Positions 33,819 through 42,580 of a stretch of 64,000 nt of DNA are shown here, piece by piece. A model generated the notes under the pieces. That model was not told where the DNA came from and did no database searches. It worked only from the letters and a program-made list of their open reading frames with translations. This stretch comes from G963677485 sp942492855 (GTDB lineage Bacteria > Armatimonadota > HRBIN16): the NCBI GenBank assembly GCA_942492855.1, contig OW818647.1, positions 1,178,001 to 1,242,000 of the forward strand, given 5' to 3'. A program made the translations under genes and the position numbers. Position 1 is the stretch's first letter. The number at the start of each line of letters is the position of its first letter.

Positions 33819-36485
33819 CTACTTCACCGTGAGTTTCACTGTCTGCAACTCCACAGAGTTGCCGCCCACCATGACTTGAATCTCGCCTGGCTCCACTACC
33901 CACTTCATCGAGCTGTTGAAAAACGCCAACTGGTTGGCTTTCAGAGTAAGGCTGACCCTCTGACGCTCACCGGGCTGCAGATGCACTCGCTTGAACCCCT
34001 TCAGCTCCTTGACGGGTCGGACCACGCTGGCCACGGGGTCGTGGATGTACATCTGCACCACCTCATCGCCCGCCCGCTGTCCGGTGTTCTGCACATCCAC
34101 ACTCAGTTCCACCTGACCATCTCGGCCCATCTCGGGCTTGGAAAGCCGCAGATTGCTGTATTTGAAGCTGGTGTAGCTGAGCCCGAAGCCAAAGTGATAC
34201 AGCAGCGCAGAGGGTGTGCCATCGCAGTAGTCACCCGACTGGTGCCAGCCAGGCTCTTGGTTGTAGTTGACCGGCAACTGTCCCACCGAATACGGGAAGC
34301 TGATGGGCAGCTTTCCCCCGGGGTTATAATCGCCGAACAGCACCTCTGCCACGGCGGTTCCGCCTTGCTCGCCCGGATTCCAGGCCTCTACGATGGCTGG
34401 GATATTGTCGACGATGTGGTTGATGGTCAGCGGCCGGGCGTTGATGAGCACCACCACGGTGGGGGTGCCGGTTTCATAAACCGCATCCACCAGTTGCTGC
34501 TGATAGCCGGTCAGGTTCAAGTCGGCACGGTCGTGGATCTCCGCGTTGAGTTCCGGGCAGTCACCCACCACCACAACCGCCACACTGGACTGCTTCGCGG
34601 CGGCGACCGCCTCCGCGATGCCCGCTTCACCCGCGACGGGCGTCTCCAGCGTGAGCTTACACTTGGCGCCGCCAGTGCTTTCATGGTATTCCACGCGGAT
34701 GTCATACTGCTGCCCCTGCTGCATCTCAACCAGGGCAGTGGTGACACCCACATGGTCTGGCCAGGCGTTCATCACCAGTTTGTTGTCTACATACAGGCGA
34801 ACACCATCATCCACATCCAAGTTGAACCGGTGCTTACCGCTGCATGAGGCGGTGTATCGGCCTGTCCATCTGGCGGAGAAGTTGTCCACATTCACCTCAG
34901 GAGCCGGTGAGCCGTTGCCCCAGTCGAAGTCCACTTTGCCATCAATGCGTGTGAGCACTGGCGTGCCTTCCAGCCCTTTGTTGTTGAAATAATCCGCCTG
35001 CCATCCAGCCTGCGCGCCTGTGGTGAGGATCGGGATATCGGTCATCGAAAGCGACCCGGCCATCACATCGCAGCCTTTGGCGTAGTTGACCACGGTGCCG
35101 GGAGAGACAGCACTCTTGATGCCCTGCAGTATGGTGACCATCCGCGACGTGTAGCCTTGCGGGTCACGCACCCATACCCCGCACTGGTTCTTGAGGCTAT
35201 CGGCGTTCGGTCCGATGACCGCGATGGACGCCACATCCTTCTTCAGCGGAAGGGCATCCTTGTCGTTCTTTAACAGCACGATGGATTCGCGCGCGGTCTG
35301 CAGGGAAAGCTGCTGATGCTCTTTGGTGCCGACGTTCTGCGAGGCCTTCTCCACATCCACATACGGGTTGTCGAAGAGCCCCAGTTTGAACTTGGCGCGG
35401 AGCGTGCGCCGGACGGCCTCGTCCAGCACCTTCTCCGAAATGGTGCCCTTACGGACCAGAGCGGCCATTCGAGTGGCGAAGTCATCACCCATGTCGTGGT
35501 CATGCACATCCACACCCGCTTCGAAGGCCAGCTTGATCGCATCATCGAACGTCTCGGTCACATGCTGGGAGTTGTGCAGGCTCTCGATGCATACAAAGTC
35601 GGTGACAACAAACCCGTCGAACCCCCACTCGTTCTTCAGAATGTCCGTCAGCAAATAGTGGTTGGCCGCGACCGGCACCCCGTTGACCGCGTGGTAGGCG
35701 CACATGATGGAACCGGCACCGGCATCCACCGCGGCACGAAAGGGAGGCAACCAAACCTCACGCAGTCGGCGGTCGGAGATATCGATCGCCGAGGAGTCTT
35801 TGCCGCCGTCTGTAGCGTCATAGGCCGCGTAGTGCTTCGGAGTGGCCATGATGCCGGTCGTCAGCGACTCGCCTTTCAAGCCAAGCACCGCGGCGATGGC
35901 CATCTGGGTGGTGAGGTAGGTGTCCTCGCTGTAGCACTCACCGGTGCGGCCGAACCTGGGGTCGCGGGCCAGCCCGACATTCGGCGAGTAGGTGCGACCG
36001 TACCCCACCGCGCGCAGCTCTTTGGATATCACCGAGTAGACCTTCTGAATCAGCTCGGGATTCCAGGTGGAGCCCATCCCAATCTCCTGGGGGAAGGTGA
36101 CCGAATCGGCCACGCGTGCATCCAGGATGCCATCGCAGCCGACCAGCAGGGGGATGCCCAGTCGGGTTTTTTCCACTGCGAGCTTCTGCAGCCGGTTGAC
36201 TTCGGCCGCGGCCTGCGCGGATGTCGTTCCGCCACCCCACTGCAGCACCAGGTGGCCAAGACCTGTTTTGGAGGTCATATACTTCTCGAATGGCCCAAAA
36301 CCGCTCTGGTTGACCTGGCCAGCCTTCTCTTCGATGGTCATTTTCCTCAACAATGATTCGATCTTGCGTTCCATGGCCTTGTCCTTTGGGTGTGGTATTG
36401 TGGGGAGATTGGCCGCAAACGCGCCATTCGCCGATGCGATCAGCACGGCTGCGAGCAGTACAGCACAGAACAGGTGAAGTTTCAA
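33819..36485 (-). CDS. Secreted GH3 beta-glycosidase with PA14 insert
   Basis: An 888-residue family GH3 enzyme for beta-linked glucose or xylose. A signal peptide spans residues 1-24 (ending GAFA). The (beta/alpha)8 domain contains the nucleophile D296 in GFVVTDFVCI. A PA14 carbohydrate-binding insert at about 490-615 (AGWQADYFNNKGLEG to KCKLTLETP) sits within the C-terminal sandwich domain, as in known PA14-GH3 enzymes. A fibronectin-III-like domain closes the protein (VSVDVQNTGQRAGDEVVQMY). Translation starts at TTG 36485, with AAGGTAG upstream and no better ATG. The combination fits the periplasm or outside. Confidence 0.95.
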   Translation of the reverse strand: MKLHLFCAVLLAAVLIASANGAFAANLPTIPHPKDKAMERKIESLLRKMTIEEKAGQVNQSGFGPFEKYMTSKTGLGHLVLQWGGGTTSAQAAAEVNRLQKLAVEKTRLGIPLLVGCDGILDARVADSVTFPQEIGMGSTWNPELIQKVYSVISKELRAVGYGRTYSPNVGLARDPRFGRTGECYSEDTYLTTQMAIAAVLGLKGESLTTGIMATPKHYAAYDATDGGKDSSAIDISDRRLREVWLPPFRAAVDAGAGSIMCAYHAVNGVPVAANHYLLTDILKNEWGFDGFVVTDFVCIESLHNSQHVTETFDDAIKLAFEAGVDVHDHDMGDDFATRMAALVRKGTISEKVLDEAVRRTLRAKFKLGLFDNPYVDVEKASQNVGTKEHQQLSLQTARESIVLLKNDKDALPLKKDVASIAVIGPNADSLKNQCGVWVRDPQGYTSRMVTILQGIKSAVSPGTVVNYAKGCDVMAGSLSMTDIPILTTGAQAGWQADYFNNKGLEGTPVLTRIDGKVDFDWGNGSPAPEVNVDNFSARWTGRYTASCSGKHRFNLDVDDGVRLYVDNKLVMNAWPDHVGVTTALVEMQQGQQYDIRVEYHESTGGAKCKLTLETPVAGEAGIAEAVAAAKQSSVAVVVVGDCPELNAEIHDRADLNLTGYQQQLVDAVYETGTPTVVVLINARPLTINHIVDNIPAIVEAWNPGEQGGTAVAEVLFGDYNPGGKLPISFPYSVGQLPVNYNQEPGWHQSGDYCDGTPSALLYHFGFGLSYTSFKYSNLRLSKPEMGRDGQVELSVDVQNTGQRAGDEVVQMYIHDPVASVVRPVKELKGFKRVHLQPGERQRVSLTLKANQLAFFNSSMKWVVEPGEIQVMVGGNSVELQTVKLTVK

Positions 36486-36681
36486 TGGTCTACCTTCTTG
36501 GTGTTGGAGCCGCCGATCAGAGCAGTATGCCCATGTATTCCATGCCGCTTTGGATTGTTATAACCCGTTTAGCGTGCGATGTCAAGGCTGCGTTGACATA
36601 CACCCCCACCCGCCCGCGCGTCTTGTATATAAAAATGCGAACAGGTACATTAACATCACAGATGACATTGGAGAGTGGTCA

Positions 36682-37317
36682 ATGACAGCGCAATCCCCCC
36701 GCATCAAGTGGGCACCGAAGGTGAGCCCCGAGAAGATTCGGAAGCTTTACGAGTCTGAAGCGCAAAACCAGCTTGATGAGCAGTTGCTGGACGATGTGCT
36801 AATCGGCCTTTTCCTGCGATGCCGGAGTCTGCTCACCGTCACCGCAGCCGTCGAAGGCCGCGTGGCGTGTCCACAATGCGAGCAGCTCATCATCCGCACC
36901 GAGCCGCGCATGGGTAAGCAGCGCGGTGAGGAGATCATCAGGTGCTCATCATGCGGATGGGAGACGAACTGGGAGCTGTATTACCGCAGCTACAAAGATA
37001 AACAGTTGGTGGCCACCAACGCTTTGCCGGCGGTGACCGCGTTTGTGGAGCAGTTTGACGGTGCTCAGAGCAGCCGTCAGAAGCTGATGTTGATTGACCG
37101 GCTGATCCACGCTTTCCACAACGAGCTCAATGAGCGTCCCAACCGACCCGTGGCGATCAATGTGATCGATGGCCGCTGGCCGGATGTGGTGATGCTGATA
37201 CTCGATCTGGCTTACGGCGACAACCCCCAGATGGAGCAGCTACGGAGCTACTGGCGCGAGAAGCTCTCCTTCAGCACGCTGCCGCTGGGCGATCTGCTGG
37301 ACGAGCTGGGTGAGTGA
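36682..37317 (+). CDS. Conserved zinc-ribbon protein of unknown function
   Basis: Function unknown. The 211 residues start MTAQSPRIKWAPKVSPEKIR. A helical segment ending LYESEAQNQLDEQLLDDV is followed by a four-cysteine zinc ribbon (CPQC about residue 63, CSSC about residue 87, then GWETNWELYYRSYKDKQL). A helical C-terminal half has LMLIDRLIHAFHNELN. The even spacing and strongly ordered sequence suggest a real, conserved gene. GGAGAG eight bases upstream sets the ATG at 36682; the longer frame to 36550 has no ribosome site. The ribbon plus helical tail is compatible with nucleic-acid binding, but nothing catalytic is seen. Neighbours give no clue. Confidence 0.75.
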   Translation: MTAQSPRIKWAPKVSPEKIRKLYESEAQNQLDEQLLDDVLIGLFLRCRSLLTVTAAVEGRVACPQCEQLIIRTEPRMGKQRGEEIIRCSSCGWETNWELYYRSYKDKQLVATNALPAVTAFVEQFDGAQSSRQKLMLIDRLIHAFHNELNERPNRPVAINVIDGRWPDVVMLILDLAYGDNPQMEQLRSYWREKLSFSTLPLGDLLDELGE

Positions 37318-37346
37318 GTGGCTTGGATGCAGGTTTATGATGTATA

Positions 37347-37546
37347 CCTGCCCTACCACGCGCTCAATCATGTGGCTATTGACCGGTGCTGAAGCAGGCT
37401 GCAGGGCTTCGCCCTGTTGGTGAAGCTGGCGAATATGGCCTTTTATAACGATACGACGATCGACAAACGGAACTGCTGATACGATGCGGTACCCAGACTG
37501 CTTCAGCAGGCTTGGCAGGTCAATAGCCGAGACATTTATGTCGCGG
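37347..37546. repeat. Family A element, copy 3 (mixed arms)
   Basis: The right arm 37518-37546 is the standard family A arm. The left side, 37347-37384 (cctgccctaccacgcgct ... tggctattgacc), is a different arm whose complement appears as the right arm of copy 4 at 44507-44544. Only the inner gctattgacc / ggtcaatagc part pairs within this copy. Core hairpins: ctgaagcagg/gcttcagcag and cagggc-ttc-gccctg. Confidence 0.8.
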
Positions 37547-37658
37547 AATCGGATGCACAACAGTTACTTCATGCGCAATACCGACGCCGGTCATGAAGTC
37601 CATTCCCCTCTGCGTCCTCCGCGTCTCCGCGTGATACATCCCGACGGAAGATTGGCGT

Positions 37659-38867
37659 TCACAGGGGCCCCGGTTTGTAATACTCCGCGAGGGCCTGAGC
37701 CTGCACCAGCTTCACGGGCACGCCGTGGCTGGCGGCGGCCGACTTGCAGTCCTCATACTCCGGCTGCACATTGACCACATCGCCGGACTTCCTGGCCAGC
37801 TTCAGCCGGATCACGCCGTATTTCGTCTCAACTGTCACGATCTCACGCTGCAGGCAGAGTCGCTCGCGCTGGTCAATCCGTATTCCGAGGGTGGAGGTTT
37901 CAGTAAAGATAATATCGCTCAGCTTGTCGATATCCGCTGGCGCGCAGATCACACTGAGCAGGGTGGCTGGCCGGCTTTTCTTCATCTGAATGGGTGTCAT
38001 GTAGACATCCAGTGCCCCGGTGGCAAACAGCCGTTCCATCACCACCTCATACACTTGCGGGTTGAGGTCATCGATGTTGGCCTCCAGCACGGTGACCTCA
38101 TGCTGCTGTGCGGTCTCTTCCATATCGCCGATCAGCACACGCAGAACGTTGGGGATGCCAAAGTCCTTCTTGCCCGCGCCGTATCCGGTGGAGGTCACTG
38201 ACATCGGAGGCATGGCCCCGAACTTTTTTGACAGCGTGGCGAGGATTGCGGCGCCGGTGGGGGTGATGATCTCGCCCTCGATGCCCAGCTCACGCCAGGG
38301 GACGCCTTGAAGTACCTCCATCGTTGCTGGTGCGGGAAGGGGGAACTGGCCGTGTGCCATCTTCGCCATGCCGTGGAAGGTCGGCACCGCGCTGGCATAG
38401 ACCTGCTCGATACCAAGCAGCTCAAGGCAGATGCAGGCTCCTACGGTGTCGACGATCGAGTCCACCGCACCCACTTCGTGGAAGTGGATCTCCTCGATAT
38501 CGACCCCGTGGATTTTTGCTTCGGCCAACCCGAGTTTGGTGAAGATCGCCACGGCGTTGGTCTTGACACGCTCCGACAGGCTGCTCTCCTCGATCATCCG
38601 TTTGATCTCAGTAAAGCCGCGGCCGTGATGGTGGTGGTGGTCGCCTTCATGGTCATGGTCGTGATGATGCTGGTGGACATCTACCGTGATGTCACTGGCG
38701 GATATGCCGCGCTTGACCACACGGTCGACGCTCAGCTCATACTCATCCAGACCGAGTTTTGCCAGTTCGCCCTTCAACGCCTCAAAGTCAGCACCCGCGT
38801 CCACCAGCGCGCCCAGCGTCATGTCGCCGCTGATGCCGGCGAAGCAGTCAAAATATGCTATCTTCAT
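37659..38867 (-). CDS. larC: Nickel-pincer cofactor nickel insertase
   Basis: LarC puts nickel into the pyridinium-bisthiocarboxylate ring in a CTP-dependent step, completing the nickel-pincer (NPN) cofactor. It is a single open frame of 402 residues, unlike the frameshift-split larC1/larC2 of Lactiplantibacillus. FDCFAGISGDM is at 7-17. A His/Asp-rich nickel-loading loop spans residues 65-81, with more than ten histidines. The signature HFHEVGAVDSIVD follows, and EGEIITPTGAAIL later. The start overlaps the larB stop by four bases (ATGA). The target racemase or epimerase (LarA-type) is not in the window. Confidence 0.96.
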   Translation of the reverse strand: MKIAYFDCFAGISGDMTLGALVDAGADFEALKGELAKLGLDEYELSVDRVVKRGISASDITVDVHQHHHDHDHEGDHHHHHGRGFTEIKRMIEESSLSERVKTNAVAIFTKLGLAEAKIHGVDIEEIHFHEVGAVDSIVDTVGACICLELLGIEQVYASAVPTFHGMAKMAHGQFPLPAPATMEVLQGVPWRELGIEGEIITPTGAAILATLSKKFGAMPPMSVTSTGYGAGKKDFGIPNVLRVLIGDMEETAQQHEVTVLEANIDDLNPQVYEVVMERLFATGALDVYMTPIQMKKSRPATLLSVICAPADIDKLSDIIFTETSTLGIRIDQRERLCLQREIVTVETKYGVIRLKLARKSGDVVNVQPEYEDCKSAAASHGVPVKLVQAQALAEYYKPGPL

Positions 38868-39622
38868 TGGTTTATCATGTGCGCCAGATAGCCCGCACCA
38901 AAGCCGTTGTCTATGTTCACTACACTCACCCCTACTGCACAGGAATTTAACATCGAAAGCAAAGCTGCTAACCCGCCGAAATTCGCACCGTAGCCTACGC
39001 TGGTGGGCACAGCGATCACCGGCCTGTTCACCAGTCCGCCCACCACGCTGGCGATCGCACCCTCCATACCGGCCACCGCCACAATCACGTTGGCACCGAA
39101 CAGCAGCTCCTTCTGGTCCAGCACCCGGTGCAGACCAGCCACGCCCACATCAAAGCACTTCTCCACGCGGCTGCCCAGTGTGGCGGCGGTTACCGCGGCC
39201 TCTTCGGCCACCGGGATGTCGGCGGTGCCGGCACTGATGATGAGCACATATTTCTTTTCACCGGCCAGCTCTTCCTGGCTCTTTTCGGGTTTGCCGACCG
39301 TGATAATACGCGCCATGGCGTTGTATTCGGCCTGGGGCAGCTCTAGCTTCACCGCCTCATACACATCGGCTGTGGCTCGGGTGCCCATCACGCAGTGACT
39401 ATGGCTGGACAGCCGCTTCAGTATCTGAACCACATGCTCGGTGGCCTTCCCCTGGCAGAACACCACCTCGGGAAAGCCGTTGCGCAGGTGCCGGTGGTTG
39501 TCCAGCTTGGCAAAGCCGATATCATCATATGGCAGCGTGCGCAACCGCTCCATCGCGTCGTTGATGTTGACCTGACCGGATTGGACCTCTTCGAGCAAGC
39601 CTTTCAGATTCTGCATGTCCAT
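38864..39622 (-). CDS. larB: Nickel-pincer cofactor biosynthesis carboxylase/hydrolase
   Basis: LarB carboxylates nicotinic acid adenine dinucleotide at C5 and hydrolyses the phosphoanhydride, giving the dicarboxylated mononucleotide for LarE. At 252 residues it matches the family. The N-terminal helical part ends at GFAKLDNHRHLRNGFPEVVF, and the AIR-carboxylase-like domain contains ISAGTADIPVAEEAAVTA and VAVPTSVGYGA. It is the middle gene of larE-larB-larC on the minus strand and overlaps larC by four bases. A 370-base palindromic insertion separates it from larE. Confidence 0.96.
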   Translation of the reverse strand: MDMQNLKGLLEEVQSGQVNINDAMERLRTLPYDDIGFAKLDNHRHLRNGFPEVVFCQGKATEHVVQILKRLSSHSHCVMGTRATADVYEAVKLELPQAEYNAMARIITVGKPEKSQEELAGEKKYVLIISAGTADIPVAEEAAVTAATLGSRVEKCFDVGVAGLHRVLDQKELLFGANVIVAVAGMEGAIASVVGGLVNRPVIAVPTSVGYGANFGGLAALLSMLNSCAVGVSVVNIDNGFGAGYLAHMINQ

Positions 39623-39733
39623 TATGGTTTTGTGATCCCTTCGGGTAACTACTTAGCCATTAGGCGATTCTGCCAAGTGACTGTTTAGAATTTACGGATT
39701 GCGAACAGGCATCCTTACGGACACCCGCGGAGT

Positions 39734-39932
39734 GGGTAGGATTCTTATAGCCAGGGGTGAGCGAAGCGATACCCCTGGAAAGCGGCGCATCATTCCAACC
39801 CCGAAGTGGGTCGAACCGTACCGCAGAAGCTCAATAATCGGGGCACAAATCCGACCCCTTTGGGGTAAATGGTTGGTTACTGCCCTCCACGGGTTGCGCT
39901 GACGCTTACCCGTGGCTATAAGAATCTTACCC
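39734..39932. repeat. Inverted-repeat element between larE and larB
   Basis: Arms 39734-39763 and 39903-39932 (gggtaggattcttatagcca and complement, about 30 bases, a few mismatches) enclose smaller repeats with accccgaagtgggt and gaccccttt/ggggt words. It occupies the 370-base gap in the otherwise tightly packed lar operon. No frame of note. Confidence 0.8.
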
Positions 39933-39992
39933 CATTCGGGGTGCCGGACGTTAGGCATACGGGTAAATCAATAACAACGACAGGGTTGTCGC

Positions 39993-40823
39993 TCATTGCC
40001 GAGTAGTTACCCCTTCGGGAAGTATCTCGTTTAGGCTGCCGGTGCGGTATCCGGTCAGGTCAAGGGCCACATAAGCGTAGCCCAGTTGCTTAAGCCGCGC
40101 GACCACATGTTGTCGGAGCTCTGGTGCCATGATACGCTCCATCTCCTGCGGCATCAGCTCCACCCGGGCCAGGTCGCCATGGTGGCGCACACGGAACTGG
40201 CTGAAGCCCAGCGACCTGAGGTAGATTTCGGCGTCATCCACCCGCTTCAGTATCTCGGGAGACAGGATGGTGCCATATGGAATCCGCGAGGCGAGGCAGG
40301 CATTGGAGGGCTTGTCCCAGGTGGGCAGTTCCAACTCTTTGGAGAGAGCCCGGATTTCATCTTTGCTCATGCCCAGCTCCTTCAGCGGGCTGCGCACCGC
40401 CAGCTCCTTCGTCGCGCGGGTGCCGGGTCTGTAATCCGAGGCATCGCTTGCGTTGGAGCCATCCAGAACGCAGCTCAGGCCACGTTCGCGGGCGATCTCC
40501 ACCAGCTTCGAGAACACCGCTTTTTTGCAGTAGTAGCAGCGGTCGGGGTCGTTGTCCGGCACTTTATCCACGGACATCACATCGGCCTGGATGCGGGTTA
40601 GGTTGAACCCGAAATCTTCTGCAAGACCAACGGCATTCGCGATGTCCTCGGCTGGAATCAGCACCGATTCGATGAACACGCACACGGCCTTGTCACCGAG
40701 TGCATCGGTGGCCACCTTCGCCAGCAGCGTGCTGTCGACCCCGCCGGAATAGCCGATCACCACACTGCCCATTTCCTTCAGCAGCGCCGATAGTGCTTCG
40801 TAATGTGTCAACTCGAGCCTCAT
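39993..40823 (-). CDS. larE: Nickel-pincer cofactor sulfur transferase
   Basis: LarE adds sulfur to the LarB product after AMP activation. Of 276 residues, the PP-loop SGGVDST is at 26-32. Cysteines C96 and C99 in DRCYYCKK and C176 in SNACLASR are all present. C176 aligns with the sacrificial cysteine of the Lactiplantibacillus enzyme. The extra CxxC pair is the mark of the [4Fe-4S]-containing LarE type, which transfers sulfur without self-sacrifice; assignment to that type is inferred from the three cysteines. It is the first lar gene in transcription order. The ribosome site is weak (CAGGA). Confidence 0.94.
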   Translation of the reverse strand: MRLELTHYEALSALLKEMGSVVIGYSGGVDSTLLAKVATDALGDKAVCVFIESVLIPAEDIANAVGLAEDFGFNLTRIQADVMSVDKVPDNDPDRCYYCKKAVFSKLVEIARERGLSCVLDGSNASDASDYRPGTRATKELAVRSPLKELGMSKDEIRALSKELELPTWDKPSNACLASRIPYGTILSPEILKRVDDAEIYLRSLGFSQFRVRHHGDLARVELMPQEMERIMAPELRQHVVARLKQLGYAYVALDLTGYRTGSLNEILPEGVTTRQ

Positions 40824-40964
40824 TCCTGCAGACCAATTTCGTTGTCGTCTATTTTGATGTTAGCATCTATTTGCACCCTTCGTCAACTTAGGGGGTTGGG
40901 CCATCATCCTACAAATATAAACAGTTACTGACCTGCTAAGGCGATACGATAGTTACATCCGTGG

Positions 40965-42227
40965 TCACTTAGCGAGGGGGAGTTCCACCGTTTGGATGGG
41001 CCGTGTGATCTCGCCTTCGTCATCTGGCACAGGCGATCCCCAGCGCAAGGCTGCCACCCCTCCAGATACGAATAGCACAAATGCCACCCACACCAGAACC
41101 GGCAAACCGACATAAGGGTAAGCCCATGAGGCTAACAGAGGCACCAGCACACCGCGCACCCCGATCACGGTATATTGCACGGAATGATAGCGCATCGCAC
41201 TGGCTGCGCCTGCCATCGCGTTCACCATCAAGGCTTGGGCGCATAGCTGCAGCCCGATCCCTAAGTTGTTCAGTGCTACACCGATCAGCACGGGGACAAA
41301 CGCCACACTGCGGCCACCCGGAATCATGAGCATGATGCCGCTAGCAAACATCGCCATGCCCTGCAGAATCCAGGGTAGACCCATGTGCCGTGCCGAGGAG
41401 GTGACCCGTCCATACCGTGTGAACCAGGCAGAGGCGATCACCTGCACCACCAAGCCTGAGGCAATGATTATACCGATCTGGCTATTTGTGAAGCCGAAAT
41501 ACTGTTTGTCGGCCATCAGCACCGGCATGCAGAAACCGCCCATACAGTTGCCGATACCATAGATGGTGATGGATCGCAGCAGTACTTGGAACTCTTTGTT
41601 TTTGCCTGGCGGGTTGATGGGTTCGGAATGCTTTTCCTGAGTGATCTCCGCTTCATGGCTGTGGCGGAATGGCCACCATACAGTCACCGAGGCCAGCCCC
41701 AGCACACCTAGTGAGCCCAGCAGCACGATCCCGTCTCGGTGGCTCAGTACATCAAGCAGCCGCCCCACAATCAGCATTATCAATGCCCCGGCAAAGACCT
41801 TCGTCATGTACAACATGCTCATCAATGCCACTTGCTGTTTATGCGGGTAGAGCGTGCGGAAGATGGCGGGATACAACGTGTCGGAGAGCGGGGCGAAGAA
41901 CAGGCTGAACAACGCCGTTACCACCAGCACATCACGTGTGGGGAAGAGAGCGGCGATCAGTACGCTCACGCTGGCCAGTATGCGAAGCCCGATCAGCAGT
42001 TTGCCCAGCACGATGTAGCGGGACAGCAGCCGGGGTATCCACGCCACAGAGAAGGGGAAAAAGCCCATGGCCACAAACAGACCCACGAGGATAGCGGGTG
42101 CGCCCATGCGCTTGGCATGAACCACCGCGAAACTGAAAATACCGCTGACCATCGCCTGCCACAACAAAGCAGACAGCATGTCCCTCTTGAACACCCCGCG
42201 CACTGCAGGGCTCAGATACGTCAGCAT
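40965..42227 (-). CDS. Major facilitator superfamily transporter
   Basis: A polytopic transporter of 420 residues with about twelve hydrophobic spans in two halves and a charged central loop (FRHSHEAEITQEKHSEPINP). Its substrate is unknown. Basic residues between spans 2 and 3 (WIPRLLSRY) resemble the MFS signature region only loosely. GGAGG 11 bases ahead favours the ATG at 42227 over a GTG at 42245. No enzyme gene is close enough to name the cargo; sugar uptake would fit the region but is a guess. Confidence 0.78.
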   Translation of the reverse strand: MLTYLSPAVRGVFKRDMLSALLWQAMVSGIFSFAVVHAKRMGAPAILVGLFVAMGFFPFSVAWIPRLLSRYIVLGKLLIGLRILASVSVLIAALFPTRDVLVVTALFSLFFAPLSDTLYPAIFRTLYPHKQQVALMSMLYMTKVFAGALIMLIVGRLLDVLSHRDGIVLLGSLGVLGLASVTVWWPFRHSHEAEITQEKHSEPINPPGKNKEFQVLLRSITIYGIGNCMGGFCMPVLMADKQYFGFTNSQIGIIIASGLVVQVIASAWFTRYGRVTSSARHMGLPWILQGMAMFASGIMLMIPGGRSVAFVPVLIGVALNNLGIGLQLCAQALMVNAMAGAASAMRYHSVQYTVIGVRGVLVPLLASWAYPYVGLPVLVWVAFVLFVSGGVAALRWGSPVPDDEGEITRPIQTVELPLAK

Positions 42228-42245
42228 TTTTCGGTCATCCTCCAC

Positions 42246-42580
42246 TGGTATTGTATCTGAGGGTGTGATGTTGTGTGACCCTGGTGGGTATGTCCGGGGT
42301 GGTCTCGCCTAGATATGACCGGGGTGGACTCGCTTTGATATGTCCGGGGCGGTCTGACTGCTGACTAACGACTACAGAAGGCCCAAGACCGCGCCAGTCT
42401 GGCGGTTAGCCTGAGGCCGTATGTCTCTCCACAGTTATCGTCCAGCGCGGTGAGGGAACACGGCCCGGATGTTGGTAACGCAAGAATACCCGTACCTGGT
42501 TTGTGCCTAGACCTATCTTTCATGGCTAACCGCCAGACCGGCGCGGTGAGGAGAAAACCGCCCCGGACATTGGCGCGCCT
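42246..42580. repeat. Family B repeat spacer, no gene
   Basis: Contains three forward-type copies of gtccggggcggtct or ggggtggact near 42288-42352. These are followed by inverted counterparts aagaccgcgccagtctggcg (42371-42390) and ccgccagaccggcgc (42530-42544), with ggttagc/gctaacc joiners. The same word set occurs at 31862-31966 and 33540-33760. Confidence 0.75.

Noticed and set aside
33819..34847. Long plus-strand frame (ending 34847) opposite the GH3 gene
   Set aside because: Antisense shadow with His/Arg-rich composition; the minus-strand GH3 motifs and signal peptide are decisive.
37659..38867. Programmed frameshift in larC
   Set aside because: Known for the Lactiplantibacillus gene, but here larC is one unbroken frame of 402 codons.
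39690..39960. Possible tRNA gene (ggtcgaaccg-like text near 39793)
   Set aside because: No cloverleaf, acceptor stem or anticodon arm can be drawn; the text belongs to the inverted-repeat element.
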